The translations under genes were made by a program, and so were the position numbers. This document shows, in pieces, positions 8,804-17,898 of a stretch of DNA of 64,000 nucleotides. The notes beneath the pieces were generated by a model, which did not search any database, was not told the DNA's origin, and saw nothing but the letters and a program-made list of their open reading frames with translations. Origin of the DNA: Stappia stellulata (lineage in GTDB: Bacteria > Pseudomonadota > Alphaproteobacteria > Rhizobiales > Stappiaceae); NCBI RefSeq assembly GCF_020176715.1, contig NZ_JAIVMF010000002.1, forward strand, positions 310,001 to 374,000, given 5' to 3'. The first letter of the stretch is position 1, and every line of letters starts with the position of its first letter.

Positions 8804-10105
8804 ATGGATACGGGCTCAGTCGCCTATGTGCGCACCGAAGACGCGCCGCAATATGCGCCGCCTTCGACAAAAACGGGAGCCGTCGGCTGGATTCGCGACA
8901 ATCTGTTTGATTCCGTCGCGAACTCCATCCTGACGATCGTCGGCATCGCCATCCTGGCGTTGATCGTGCCGCCGGTGATCAACTGGCTGTTCATCGACGC
9001 GGTCTACACCGGCGACAGCCGCGACGCCTGCGTCGTGGAAGGGGCGGGGGCCTGCTGGGCCTTCGTCAACGCCAAGTTCGGCCAGTTCATGTACGGCCGC
9101 TATCCGCTTGAGGAGCGCTGGCGCGTCGACCTCACCGGCATCCTGCTGATCGCCGGCCTCGTGCCGGCGGCCATTCCCCAGGTGCCGTTCAAGCGCGAGA
9201 CGGTGCTTTACCTGATCGTGGTCTTCCCGATTGCCGGCTTCGTGCTGCTGACCGGCGGCAACGTCGACATCTCGGCCGGCTTCTGGATGACCTATGCGGC
9301 GCTCTCGGTGATCCTGCTCGCCATCGTCGCGGCGGTCTGCGTCAACGCCAAGATCCCGGTGGTGCGACCGCTCGCCGGGGTGGCCTTCGGCGTCGTCGCG
9401 GTGGCGCTGGTCTTTGCCATCGCCGCCTTCGACTTCGGGCTGGTCTATGTCGAGACGCAGCTCTGGGGCGGTCTGCTGGTGACGCTGGTGGTGGCCATCG
9501 TCGGCATCGTCGCGTCCTTCCCGGTGGGCATCGTGCTTGCGTTGGGGCGGCGGTCGCATCTGCCGGCGGTGCGGCTGATCTCGGTGATCTTCATCGAGTT
9601 CTGGCGCGGCGTGCCGCTGATCACCGTGCTGTTCATGTCCTCGGTGATGCTGCCGCTGTTCCTGCCGGACGGCGTGAACTTCGACAAGCTGCTGCGGGCG
9701 CTGATCGGCGTCGCGCTCTTTGCCTCCGCCTATATGGCGGAAGTGGTGCGCGGCGGGCTTCAGGCGATCTCCAAGGGGCAATACGAAGCGGCCGACGCGA
9801 TGGGCCTGTCCTATTCGCAGGGCATGCGGCTGATCATCCTGCCGCAGGCGCTGAAGCTGGTGATCCCGGGGATCGTCAACACCTTCATCGGCCTGTTCAA
9901 GGACACCAGCCTGGTGCTGATCATCGGCCTGTTCGATCTCCTGGGCATCGTGACCCTCAACTTCTCGGATGCGAACTGGTCGTCGCCGAACACTCCGGCG
10001 ACGGGCTTCATCTTCGCGGCCTTCGTGTTCTGGATCTTCTGTTTCGGCATGTCGCGCTACTCCATGTACATGGAGCGGCGGCTGCACAGGGGGCACGCGC
10101 GCTAG
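8804..10105 (+). CDS. aapM: General L-amino acid ABC transporter permease AapM
   Basis: A 433-residue multi-spanning permease, partner of AapQ. It has the N-terminal helix, a periplasmic segment with two cysteines ([14 protein letters not shown]), several central hydrophobic helices, and the EAA-type loop around [18 protein letters not shown]-terminal [18 protein letters not shown] is typical of AapM/BztC. ATG 8804 has AGAGG upstream and lies 5 bp after aapQ; an earlier in-frame start at 8762 overlaps aapQ and is rejected. It is followed by a 72-bp gap and then the ATPase gene. Confidence 0.94.
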   Translation: MDTGSVAYVRTEDAPQYAPPSTKTGAVGWIRDNLFDSVANSILTIVGIAILALIVPPVINWLFIDAVYTGDSRDACVVEGAGACWAFVNAKFGQFMYGRYPLEERWRVDLTGILLIAGLVPAAIPQVPFKRETVLYLIVVFPIAGFVLLTGGNVDISAGFWMTYAALSVILLAIVAAVCVNAKIPVVRPLAGVAFGVVAVALVFAIAAFDFGLVYVETQLWGGLLVTLVVAIVGIVASFPVGIVLALGRRSHLPAVRLISVIFIEFWRGVPLITVLFMSSVMLPLFLPDGVNFDKLLRALIGVALFASAYMAEVVRGGLQAISKGQYEAADAMGLSYSQGMRLIILPQALKLVIPGIVNTFIGLFKDTSLVLIIGLFDLLGIVTLNFSDANWSSPNTPATGFIFAAFVFWIFCFGMSRYSMYMERRLHRGHAR

Positions 10106-10177
10106 CCGCGCGCGGTCCCCGCCGACCCGGTATCCACGGCACATCGCCTCGCTTATTCAGGTTTGGAGCAACTAGAC

Positions 10178-10963
10178 ATGACCGACACTGCAGCCGCCGT
10201 CACCCGTCCGACGATGCATATCTCGGAGACCGACGTCGCCATCGAGATCAAGAACATGAACAAGTGGTACGGGGATTTCCACGTGCTGCGCGACATCAAC
10301 CTCAAGGTCATGCGCGGCGAGCGCATCGTCATCTGCGGGCCGTCCGGCTCCGGCAAGTCGACGATGATCCGCTGCATCAACCGGCTTGAGGAACACCAGA
10401 AGGGGTCCATCGTCGTCGACGGGATCGAGCTGACCGACGATCTGAAGAAGATCGACGAGATCCGCCGCGAGGTCGGCATGTGCTTCCAGCACTTCAACCT
10501 GTTTCCGCATCTGACGATCCTGGAAAACTGCACGCTCGCGCCGATCTGGGTGCGCAAGATGCCCAAGGCCAAGGCCGAGGAAATCGCGATGCACTATCTG
10601 GAGCGGGTGAAGATCCCGGAGCAGGCCAGCAAGTATCCGGGCCAGTTGTCGGGCGGCCAGCAGCAGCGCGTGGCGATCGCCCGCTCGCTGTGCATGAGCC
10701 CCAAGATCATGCTGTTCGACGAGCCGACCTCGGCGCTCGACCCGGAGATGATCAAGGAAGTGCTCGACGTGATGGTGAACCTCGCCGAAGAGGGGATGAC
10801 CATGCTGTGCGTGACCCACGAGATGGGCTTTGCCCGTCAGGTGGCCAACCGGGTGATCTTCATGGATGCCGGCATGATCGTGGAGCAGAACGAGCCGGAG
10901 CAGTTCTTCACCAATCCGCAGCACGAGCGCACCAAGCTGTTCCTCAGCCAGATCCTGCATTGA
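10178..10963 (+). CDS. aapP: General L-amino acid ABC transporter ATPase
   Basis: A 261-residue ABC ATPase. Walker A is GPSGSGKST, the Q-loop is [12 protein letters not shown], the signature is [15 protein letters not shown], and Walker B is [14 protein letters not shown], followed by the switch His in VTHEMGFAR. It belongs to the polar amino-acid (GlnQ/HisP) group. ATG 10178 has GGAG at 10165-10168; an in-frame TTG at 10163 would remove that ribosome binding site from the leader and is not preferred. It closes the aapJQMP operon and is followed by a strong terminator. Confidence 0.95.
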   Translation: MTDTAAAVTRPTMHISETDVAIEIKNMNKWYGDFHVLRDINLKVMRGERIVICGPSGSGKSTMIRCINRLEEHQKGSIVVDGIELTDDLKKIDEIRREVGMCFQHFNLFPHLTILENCTLAPIWVRKMPKAKAEEIAMHYLERVKIPEQASKYPGQLSGGQQQRVAIARSLCMSPKIMLFDEPTSALDPEMIKEVLDVMVNLAEEGMTMLCVTHEMGFARQVANRVIFMDAGMIVEQNEPEQFFTNPQHERTKLFLSQILH

Positions 10964-11011
10964 CGGCAAACGGATGCCCCAACCGGGCGTCCTTGCCGAG
11001 CGCACGAAGCG

Positions 11012-11042
11012 ACGCGGGCCCCGGGGCCCGCGTTTTTCGTTT
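11012..11042 (+). terminator. Rho-independent terminator after aapP
   Basis: A perfect inverted repeat at 11012-11033 (arms ACGCGGGCCCC and GGGGCCCGCGT, no unpaired loop in the DNA) followed by TTTTCGTTTT. It lies 48 nt after the aapP stop and 46 bp before the end of the convergent glxA-type gene. Confidence 0.85.
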
Positions 11043-11087
11043 TCGCAGAGTGGGCCGGCGCGCGTGCCGGCGGTCGCGGGGGCTTTC

Positions 11088-12122
11088 TCAGGGCGCGGTG
11101 ACGACGCGGGCCGGTGCGACCGCCGCCCGGATCGGCTTGCGCCCGCCCTGCGCCCAGAAATAGGACTGGCGCTCCTCCGTCGGGGTGCAATGGTAGCGCT
11201 CCCGGTAGCATTTGGTGAAATGCGAGGTGGAGGCGAAGCCGCAGGCGATGGCGACGTCGAGCACGGCCCGGTTGGTCCGGCGCAGCAGGTCGCGCGCGGT
11301 TTCCAGCCGGAGCTTGAGATAATACTGGCCGGGCGTGCAGTCGAAGTGGCGGCGGAACAACCGTTCGAGCTGGCGCGGGCTGAGGCTCACCGTCATGGCA
11401 AGCTGCTGGCAGGAGAGCGGATCCTCAATGTGCAGGTCCATGATGCGGATCGCGTCGAGGATCTTGATGTTGGAGATGCCGGTGCGGCTTTCCAGGTCGT
11501 GGCGCTGGGCGCTCTCGCCGGAGCGCATGTTCTGGTACAGCGCGACCTCGGCGACCTCATGCGCCAGATAGGCGCCGTGCTGGATCGCGATCACGCGCAG
11601 CATCATGTCGAGCGCGGCCATGCCGCCGGCGCAGGTGATGCAGTTGCGGTCGATGGCGAAGAGGTCGCCGGAGACCTCGATGTCGGGGAATTCCTCCCGG
11701 AAGGAGCGCAGGTTTTCCCAGTGAATGGTGCAGCGCCGTCCGTCCAGAAGATTGAAGCGGGCGAGCACATAGGCCCCGGTGCAGACCGCGCCATAGGTGC
11801 GGCCGCGCGAATTGAGCTTGCGCAGCCGGGTGCCGAGTTCGCGCGGTAGCGGCGTGCGCTCGACGTCGACGCCGGAACAGATCAGCGTGATGTCGGCATC
11901 GTCCAGATCGGCGATGCTGCCGTCGACCGAAACCGTGCAGCCGTTGCTTGCCTGCACACCGGCGCCGTCAAGGGAATAGGTCTTCCAGGAGTAGAAATCC
12001 TTCCCCAGAACCCGGTTTGCCAAACGTATCGGCTCGATTGTCGACGTGTATGCAATGAGGGAAAACTGGTCGAGCAGAATGAGCGCGACCCTCTGGATTT
12101 CGCTGTTGTTCATTGCCGACAT
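11088..12122 (-). CDS. GlxA-family transcriptional regulator (DJ-1/PfpI plus AraC HTH)
   Basis: 344 residues in two domains. The N-terminal half is a DJ-1/PfpI-like class I amidotransferase fold (VALILLDQFSLIAYTSTIEPIRLAN, then GAVCTGAYVLARFNLLDGR with the nucleophile-elbow Cys). The C-terminal third is an AraC-type double helix-turn-helix (SLSPRQLERLFRRHF; VAIACGFASTSHFTKCYRE). Members include GlxA, GbdR and CdhR, regulators of choline, betaine or carnitine use. No obvious target gene is adjacent: aap is convergent and the zincin gene divergent. The BCCT transporter at 26.8 kb could be a distant partner, but this is speculation. The upstream AT-rich gap probably holds its promoter. Confidence 0.88.
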   Translation of the reverse strand: MSAMNNSEIQRVALILLDQFSLIAYTSTIEPIRLANRVLGKDFYSWKTYSLDGAGVQASNGCTVSVDGSIADLDDADITLICSGVDVERTPLPRELGTRLRKLNSRGRTYGAVCTGAYVLARFNLLDGRRCTIHWENLRSFREEFPDIEVSGDLFAIDRNCITCAGGMAALDMMLRVIAIQHGAYLAHEVAEVALYQNMRSGESAQRHDLESRTGISNIKILDAIRIMDLHIEDPLSCQQLAMTVSLSPRQLERLFRRHFDCTPGQYYLKLRLETARDLLRRTNRAVLDVAIACGFASTSHFTKCYRERYHCTPTEERQSYFWAQGGRKPIRAAVAPARVVTAP

Positions 12123-12643
12123 GCCGTGTGCCCGCTTTCAAGTGACCTGGAAGGATTCCCTTTTTAATTCCAGTCAGTCTGTGCCCCATGGCTTTGGCTG
12201 TCAAATAAAATTCAGGGCAATACATATGCCTTCATGTATCTTGTGTCTCTTTTTTGATAATAAACGTAACTCCGTCAGAAAATAATTTTGATCCCTTGTA
12301 TTTTTTACCGTTTCTTCCGGTTTTGCAACTTGGGTGCGGTGCAGCAGATTGTCCTCGTTCCGGCGCGATGGCGCGTGATGCACAGGTGGCGGGAAGCGAG
12401 GATTTCGCGCGTCGGGCCGGGACGCCGAAAAACTCTCTGATGCCGTTGAAAACGACCAAGGGTCGCTCCGCGCCGGTCCGCTTCTATTTGTTCGTTGCGG
12501 AGTTTTTCTGTTGGCGCCCTCCTGTGCTGGCGCGTTCCTTGCCCTTAAGTCTCTGGTAAGCCCGCGCACGCACTTAATTCAGGCCGGAGCTCTGTTTCCG
12601 GCCGCGCAATGCGGCGGTGCGCTCCATGGGCCTATGAGGGGGC
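12123..12643. other. AT-rich intergenic gap, no gene seen
   Basis: 520 bp between two divergent genes. The part from about 12150 to 12330 is visibly AT-rich (runs such as TTTTTTGATAATAAA and AAAATAATTTTGATC) in an otherwise GC-rich window. A TTGACA on the minus strand (12204-12199) could be a -35 box for the glxA-type gene, with a poor -10. Short open frames on both strands have no ribosome binding site or recognisable content. Confidence 0.5.
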
Positions 12644-13537
12644 ATGTCGGGGGTTTGTGCCGCCGGGTTTGCGGCGCGCACGCCGTTTGAACGCCGCTAC
12701 GTCAAGGATCTGTCGGCGCGCGCCCATCCGGATGCCGTGCGCGCGTTCAACGCGACACCGCCGGTGCGGCGGAAGTTCTTTTCCGGCAGTCGCGGCGCCT
12801 ATCGGGCCGGTCATCACTATATCGTCGCGCCGGCGCGGTGGGAGCGGACGGCCGAAGGCAAGCTGTGGCTCGGCGTCTTCGCCCATGAGAGCGGGCATGC
12901 CATCGACCTCTACGGCCGCGATGCGCGCGGGGGCCGGTCGGTGTGGCTTGCGCCGGCGATCCGGCAGGACCGCAAGGAGATGCGGCCGCGCCCGCGGCCC
13001 GCGCCCGGCGCCTCGGTGCCGCGGCAAAGGGACCTGGAGCGGGCGCTGCATGCGTTTCCCGAAGCTGCCCGGGCCGTGTTGATGGCCTGGCTTCCCGGTC
13101 GCGGTGCGGCGGGACGTTTCGCCGTCGCATGGACCCACGGTCGGCTGGAAGAGGCCATCGGCGGCGTCCTCCGGCTGCGCCGGCGTCCTGCGGCGTCGCC
13201 CGCGCAACGCGAAGACGCCCGGCTTCAGCACTATGCGCTTGCCAAGGTCGGGGATTTCATCGGCGCGGTCTACGACCGGGAGCGCGGCGGCGGGCATCCG
13301 CCCGCCTATTATCGCGCGTTCCCGCGGCTCGCAGGGCCCTCCCTTACCGTCGGACATGCGGCGGAGGCTTTCGCCAATGCCTTTGTCAGCGATGTTGTGG
13401 CGGGCACCGAGCTTTTGTCGTTTCTGGTGGCGACAGCCGCGCCCCACACCCACGCCGCCTACCGCATCCTGCTCCACCGCATCGGCGAGGGGCGCTGTGC
13501 GGCGTCATCTCCGGGAGCGAGGGACGCAAACGCATGA
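12644..13537 (+). CDS. Orphan zincin-like metallopeptidase (phage-type), uncharacterised
   Basis: A 297-residue cytosolic-looking protein with no signal peptide. Residues 81-88 read HESGHAID, a zinc-binding HExxH motif with a downstream Asp, preceded by hydrophobic LWLGVFA. Further on, ALAKVGDFIGAVYD (199-211), GHPPAYYR (218-224) and AEAFANAF (240-247) form a pattern I associate with phage-associated and toxin-like gluzincins, in which the Glu of the last motif (E241) is the third zinc ligand. A Pro/Arg-rich segment (111-128) lies between. ATG is preceded by a GAGGGGG ribosome binding site. The Arg/Ala-rich composition is compatible with local GC bias. It stands alone between an AT-rich gap and tRNA-Val. 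Substrate and biological role are unknown. Confidence 0.65.
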   Translation: MSGVCAAGFAARTPFERRYVKDLSARAHPDAVRAFNATPPVRRKFFSGSRGAYRAGHHYIVAPARWERTAEGKLWLGVFAHESGHAIDLYGRDARGGRSVWLAPAIRQDRKEMRPRPRPAPGASVPRQRDLERALHAFPEAARAVLMAWLPGRGAAGRFAVAWTHGRLEEAIGGVLRLRRRPAASPAQREDARLQHYALAKVGDFIGAVYDRERGGGHPPAYYRAFPRLAGPSLTVGHAAEAFANAFVSDVVAGTELLSFLVATAAPHTHAAYRILLHRIGEGRCAASSPGARDANA

Positions 13538-13603
13538 CACACGGGTGCCGCCTGGCGGAGACCGCGCGGTGTGTGGATATCAGTCCATGGGTCGTGCGGG
13601 GAA

Positions 13604-13678
13604 TGGTGGGCGATACTGGGATTGAACCAGTGACCTTTCCGGTGTGAACGGAACGCTCTCCCGCTGAGCTAATCGCCC
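13604..13678 (-). tRNA. tRNA-Val, anticodon CAC, with encoded CCA
   Basis: Read on the minus strand: acceptor GGGCGAT pairs with ATCGCCC, D-arm GCTC/GAGC, anticodon stem TTCCG/CGGAA with loop TTCACAC (anticodon CAC, decodes GUG), T-arm ACTGG/CCAGT with loop TTCAATC, then A73 and CCA. All stems pair perfectly. The T loop has TTCAATC rather than the more usual TTCGATC. The 3' end points at the zincin gene. Confidence 0.97.
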
Positions 13679-13808
13679 GCGCCTCGTGCGGCTGGTTGCG
13701 GCTTTCTAATGGAGGTCAGGGGCCAGCGCAAGGTGGTTTTGGGGCGACGGCGGGATTTATCAACAAGACGGCGTTCGGGTGGCGGACAGGGCGCGCGCAT
13801 CCTGCGTC

Positions 13809-14003
13809 CTACTGAACGGAACGGCGGCCGGAATTCGGTACGGATTTGATGGGGATCGCCGCGACCGTCTCGATCGAGGCCTGCAGGCCGTTGTCGCGCA
13901 TGTAGGTGCCAATCAGCTGCAGCGCCCCGTCGACGTCGCCTTCGAACATGCAACGGTTGATCTCCGTTGAAATGAACATGCGAGAGTTCGTACTGGGTTT
14001 CAT
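13809..14003 (-). CDS. Small hypothetical protein (64 aa)
   Basis: A 64-residue open frame with a good ribosome binding site (GAGG about 5 nt before ATG). The central part, STEINRCMFEGDVDGALQLI, is acidic and helical in character, and ends in a basic tail (SVPNSGRRSVQ). Codon third positions favour G/C less than in neighbouring genes. No domain is recognised. It lies between tRNA-Val and the GGDEF-EAL gene and is probably monocistronic. It could be spurious, but the start context and protein-like composition support it. Confidence 0.45.
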   Translation of the reverse strand: MKPSTNSRMFISTEINRCMFEGDVDGALQLIGTYMRDNGLQASIETVAAIPIKSVPNSGRRSVQ

Positions 14004-14290
14004 GGCGTCCTCTGTGCGGCGCTTCGGCGACCTGTCCAGCTGCTACGACCGATGCATAGCTTTATTCCCTCAACAAATCTCCGGGAAAACCGAGTGAGAT
14101 CCGAAAGGCCAAGGCGTGACGTGGGTTCCTGTATATAACGTGCAGATGGGGTTTGCGCGCAATTCAAGATTGTCGTTCGGCCGCTGTATCGTTCAAAACG
14201 GTTTATCGGAGGTTTCCCCGCACGCCCGACGACAGGCGATTGACGGCGTGGCGGGGACCGGCCGGAAGGGTCCGCAGCGTGCCGGCGGCG

Positions 14291-17200
14291 TTATCCGCCG
14301 GCGGACGAGGCCTTTGCAGGCTGCGGCGTGAAAATCTCGTTCCGCAGGGGGGCCAGGGCTGTCAGCACCTGGTCCAGCGGCTCGGGCTTGTGCAGGTGGA
14401 AGCCTTGTCCGAAGTCCACCTGCATGTTGCGCAAAAGTGCCAGCGTCGGAGCGTCCTCGATGAACTCGGCGATTGTCTTGACGCCGACGATCTGTGCGAT
14501 TTCCACGAAGCAGCGGATCGCGGCCTCGCTGAGGGCGTCGCTCGGCAGGTGGCGCACATAGGAGCCGTCGATTTTCAGGAAGTCGACCGACAGCTGCTTG
14601 AGATAACCGAAGGAGGAGGCGCCGGCACCGAAGTCGTCGAGGGAAACGCGCACCCCCATCTTCCGGAGTTTCCGGATGAACTCGGACGCGGCGATCATGT
14701 TGGCAATCGCCGCCGTTTCTGTGATCTCGATGCAAAGACGGTCGCGAACGGACTGCGTCGACTGGCGCAGAAGCTCCAGGCTGCGCGTGTGAAAGTCCGG
14801 GTCGCCGATCGATTGACCGGACAGGTTCAGGCACATCAGTCCGCGGAAGGCCGACAGGCCATCGTTGTCGATCAGCTCCAGCGTGCGCGCCAGCATCCAG
14901 TCGTCGATGCGCGAGGCGAGGCTGAAGCGTTCCGCTGCCGGAAAGAAGGCATTGGGCGGGATGATGCGTCCATCCGCATCGACCATCCGCAACAACAGCT
15001 CGACGACCTGTGTGTCATCGCCGTTCCGGGAAAGACTGTCGATCCGTTGGCCGTAGATGATGAAACGGTCTTCGTCGAGCGCCTGTTCGATGCGCGTCGC
15101 CCAGCGCATCTGCGCGCTGCGTTCCGCAAGGGTGCGGTCGCCCGAATCCCACATGTGGACCCGGTTCCGTCCGGCCTCCTTGGCGGCATAGCAAGCCGCG
15201 TCCGCCGCCTTCAGCGCGGCCGACGCCGATTTGGTCTCGTCGCCGATGCTGACCAGGCCGACGCTGGCACCCACGCGGAAGCGGCCTTGCGGCGCCTCGA
15301 AGCGGTAGTCGCCGATCGTCGCGCACAGCGTCTTGGAGAGCTGGAAGGCCGTCTCGACGGGACAGTCTTCAAGAAGAACGGCGAATTCGTCGCCGCCAAG
15401 CCGGGCCACCGCGGCCGGTTCGACGGCCGCCTTCAGGATCGCCGAAATCTGCTTGAGCAGCTCGTCGCCGGCTGCATGGCCGCAGGTGTCGTTGACGACC
15501 TTGAACTGGTCGAGGTCGATGTAAAGCAATACCAGTCCCGGAGGCGCAATGCCGGCGTCGTCCTGCGTCGAGGCGGGAAGGGCGCTTGCCTGTCCCGTCA
15601 GCTCCTCGAGGCGGCGGTCGAATTCGCCCCGGTTGAGCAATCCGGTCAGCGGGTCATGGGTTGCGCGGTAGCGCATTTCCCGGCTCAGCCGGCGCTGCTC
15701 GCTGACATCGTGGAACACCAGAACGGCGCCCAGCACATCCCCGTCCGCGGAGATGATCGGAGCGGCGGAATCCTCGATCCCGTATTCGGTGCCGTCACGA
15801 GCGACGAGCAGGGTGTTGTGGTCGAGGCCAACCGTTTCGCGCAGCGACAGGCAGGCCCTGATCGGGTCCGGCGCCGGATTTCCCGTGTCCTCGCTGACGA
15901 TGTCGAACACTTCGCTGCTCGGGCGCCCGTGCGCGTCCTCCGCGCGCCAGCCCGTCATCCGTTCCGCCACCGGATTGAGCCACAGGATATGGCCCTCCGT
16001 GTCGGTGGTGATGACGGCGTCGCCGATGGAATCGAGCGTCACGCGCATCAGTTCGTGCTGCTCCGCCAGCTCCCGGGCCATTTCCCGTTCGCGGGTGACG
16101 TCCCAGCACACGCCGATGAGGCGTTTGACGTTTGTCTGACCGATCTTGCGATAGTGCGCTGAGGCGCGCACGTGCCCGGTCCGGCCGTCGGACCGGCAGA
16201 CGCGATATTCGATGTCCATGTTTCCGGTGGAGGTGCTGGCTCTCTCGATCGTGTCCGCAGTCCTTTCGCGATCCTCGGGGTGGACCCGCTCAAGCCAGCC
16301 GGACAACGTCGTTTCAGCCGCCTGCGCGCCATGGATGGTCGAGGCATTGCCGTCCCAGCTTATCTTGCCGGTGTCGATCTCCAGGTCCCAGATCCCGACG
16401 CCGCCGTCTTCGGTCGCAACGGAAATGCGCTCGCGCGCCTCCTCGATCGCCTGGCGTTGCGCCACGCGTCCGGTGATGTCCTGGAAGGCGCCGGTGATGC
16501 GCAGCGGCTTGCCGTCCGTCGCATCCACCGTCCCGACGGCGCGCACCCAGATCCGTTCGCCGCCCGCCTTGATGAAGGGCAGTTCCAGGTCCCAGCTTTC
16601 GCCCGTCGCCACGCCCCTTTCCACCGCGGCGGTGATGACCGGCCGTGCCTCGGGCGCATAGAATTCGATCGCCTCCTCCATCGTCGGCACATGGCCGGGC
16701 TCCACGCCATGGATGCGGCAGGTCTCGTCGGACCAGTGGATCGCCCCGGTCTCGGGGTAGACTTCCCATCCGCCGATACCGGCCACGCGGTTGGTGCGGT
16801 CGAGCATCTCGCGGCTCTTTCGCAAGTCCTCCTGCTGCTGTTTCAGCGATGTGACGTCCATGTGGGTGCCGAACATCCACTCCGGCTTGCCGTCTTCCGT
16901 CCAGGTGAAGACGCGGCCGCGGTCGAGCACCCAGACCCAGTGGCCGTCCTTGTGGCGCATGCGCGCCTCGCATTCATAGGTCGGGGTTTCCCCGGCGAAA
17001 TGGGCAAGGAGCTTGCGTTCCGAATTCGCGAGATCGTCGGGGTGTGCTGCATTCATCCAGGTCTCGATGGTGGTCGGAGAGATCTCGGCGAGGTCATAGC
17101 CGATGATTTCCGCCCACCGTGCGTTGAACACGGTCTCGCCGGTCTGCACGTTCCATTCCCAGGTGCCGGCCCCCGTGCCGCTGATGATCTGCCGCAGCCG

Positions 17201-17695
17201 GCGCCGCTCCGCCGCGAGCGTGCGAAACACTGCATGCGATTCCGTCAGGTCTTCAAGCACGGCAAAGGTCTGGCCGGGGCTTCCGTCGGCATTGCGTTGC
17301 AGCGTCGCGGACATCAGCACGTTGACGATCGCCCCGGATTTCGTGACCAGATCGTAGGGAATCTTCTCGCTGGATCCGGAGACGAAAAACTCCTGCAGCC
17401 GTCCGGTGGTCGCATAGCGCTGCGAGTCCGGCGTCATGAAGTCGAGAAGCGACCTTCCGATCACCTCGTCCCTGGAATATCCAAGGACCGACAGCCATTT
17501 GTCGCTCACGCGCGTGAGGCGCCCGTCGACGCCGATCACGTGCATCATGGCCGGCGTGCCGGTGTAGAGAGCCTGGAGTTCTTCCTGAGAAGCCGTCGGG
17601 GAAACGGGGGGGGCGGTCGTCAAAACAGGTCCTCGCGCTCGGCGCGCCGGTCTCGACCCGGCTACACTCGACGTCATCGCTTCCACCCGACTCAC
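14291..17695 (-). CDS. Five-PAS GGDEF-EAL cyclic-di-GMP signalling protein
   Basis: A 1134-residue cytosolic multidomain protein. Five PAS/PAC units occupy about residues 38-150, 165-290, 300-415, 420-535 and 545-670, followed by GGDEF (about 675-845, motif at 767-771, preceded by IDLDQFKVVND) and EAL (about 860-1115). GGDEF is intact but lacks the RxxD inhibitory site (VEPA at that position). The EAL signature reads ELL (899-901), with the metal-binding Glu kept; NLS, EITE, DDFGAG and AEFIE blocks are also present, so phosphodiesterase activity is plausible. No transmembrane helices. PAS ligands (haem, flavin or none) cannot be deduced. Start ATG 17695; an internal ATG at 17677 is also possible. 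Confidence 0.92.
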   Translation of the reverse strand: MSRVEAMTSSVAGSRPARRARGPVLTTAPPVSPTASQEELQALYTGTPAMMHVIGVDGRLTRVSDKWLSVLGYSRDEVIGRSLLDFMTPDSQRYATTGRLQEFFVSGSSEKIPYDLVTKSGAIVNVLMSATLQRNADGSPGQTFAVLEDLTESHAVFRTLAAERRRLRQIISGTGAGTWEWNVQTGETVFNARWAEIIGYDLAEISPTTIETWMNAAHPDDLANSERKLLAHFAGETPTYECEARMRHKDGHWVWVLDRGRVFTWTEDGKPEWMFGTHMDVTSLKQQQEDLRKSREMLDRTNRVAGIGGWEVYPETGAIHWSDETCRIHGVEPGHVPTMEEAIEFYAPEARPVITAAVERGVATGESWDLELPFIKAGGERIWVRAVGTVDATDGKPLRITGAFQDITGRVAQRQAIEEARERISVATEDGGVGIWDLEIDTGKISWDGNASTIHGAQAAETTLSGWLERVHPEDRERTADTIERASTSTGNMDIEYRVCRSDGRTGHVRASAHYRKIGQTNVKRLIGVCWDVTREREMARELAEQHELMRVTLDSIGDAVITTDTEGHILWLNPVAERMTGWRAEDAHGRPSSEVFDIVSEDTGNPAPDPIRACLSLRETVGLDHNTLLVARDGTEYGIEDSAAPIISADGDVLGAVLVFHDVSEQRRLSREMRYRATHDPLTGLLNRGEFDRRLEELTGQASALPASTQDDAGIAPPGLVLLYIDLDQFKVVNDTCGHAAGDELLKQISAILKAAVEPAAVARLGGDEFAVLLEDCPVETAFQLSKTLCATIGDYRFEAPQGRFRVGASVGLVSIGDETKSASAALKAADAACYAAKEAGRNRVHMWDSGDRTLAERSAQMRWATRIEQALDEDRFIIYGQRIDSLSRNGDDTQVVELLLRMVDADGRIIPPNAFFPAAERFSLASRIDDWMLARTLELIDNDGLSAFRGLMCLNLSGQSIGDPDFHTRSLELLRQSTQSVRDRLCIEITETAAIANMIAASEFIRKLRKMGVRVSLDDFGAGASSFGYLKQLSVDFLKIDGSYVRHLPSDALSEAAIRCFVEIAQIVGVKTIAEFIEDAPTLALLRNMQVDFGQGFHLHKPEPLDQVLTALAPLRNEIFTPQPAKASSAGG

Positions 17696-17898
17696 ATATT
17701 GTTACTGTCATTGCGTTACCGATCAATGTTTCGAATCGTCGAACACATCCGAAAAACACTGACGGCAGGGTTTTTTTCGTTGAAGGTGAAGCGAAATTCT
17801 TGCCGCGTGAAGGAAAATCACGTTTGCCCGGCCGCATTCTCCTGGGGGGTCATGCGACCTCTGGTTGATATAACCGGTTTCCGGCCGCTGAATACAGG

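Noticed and set aside
5961-8870. 969-codon minus-strand open frame across metC upstream and aapJ/aapQ
   Set aside because: Crosses two promoters and two well-identified genes; the translation is Arg/His/Asp-rich and not protein-like.
13590-13690. tRNA-Val as an attachment site with a duplicated tRNA end
   Set aside because: I found no second copy of the tRNA 3' end in the window and no integrase gene, so no island boundary is claimed.
14153-16162. Plus-strand open frame opposite the GGDEF-EAL gene
   Set aside because: Antisense shadow of clearly conserved PAS/GGDEF/EAL coding sequence; no ribosome binding site or domain.
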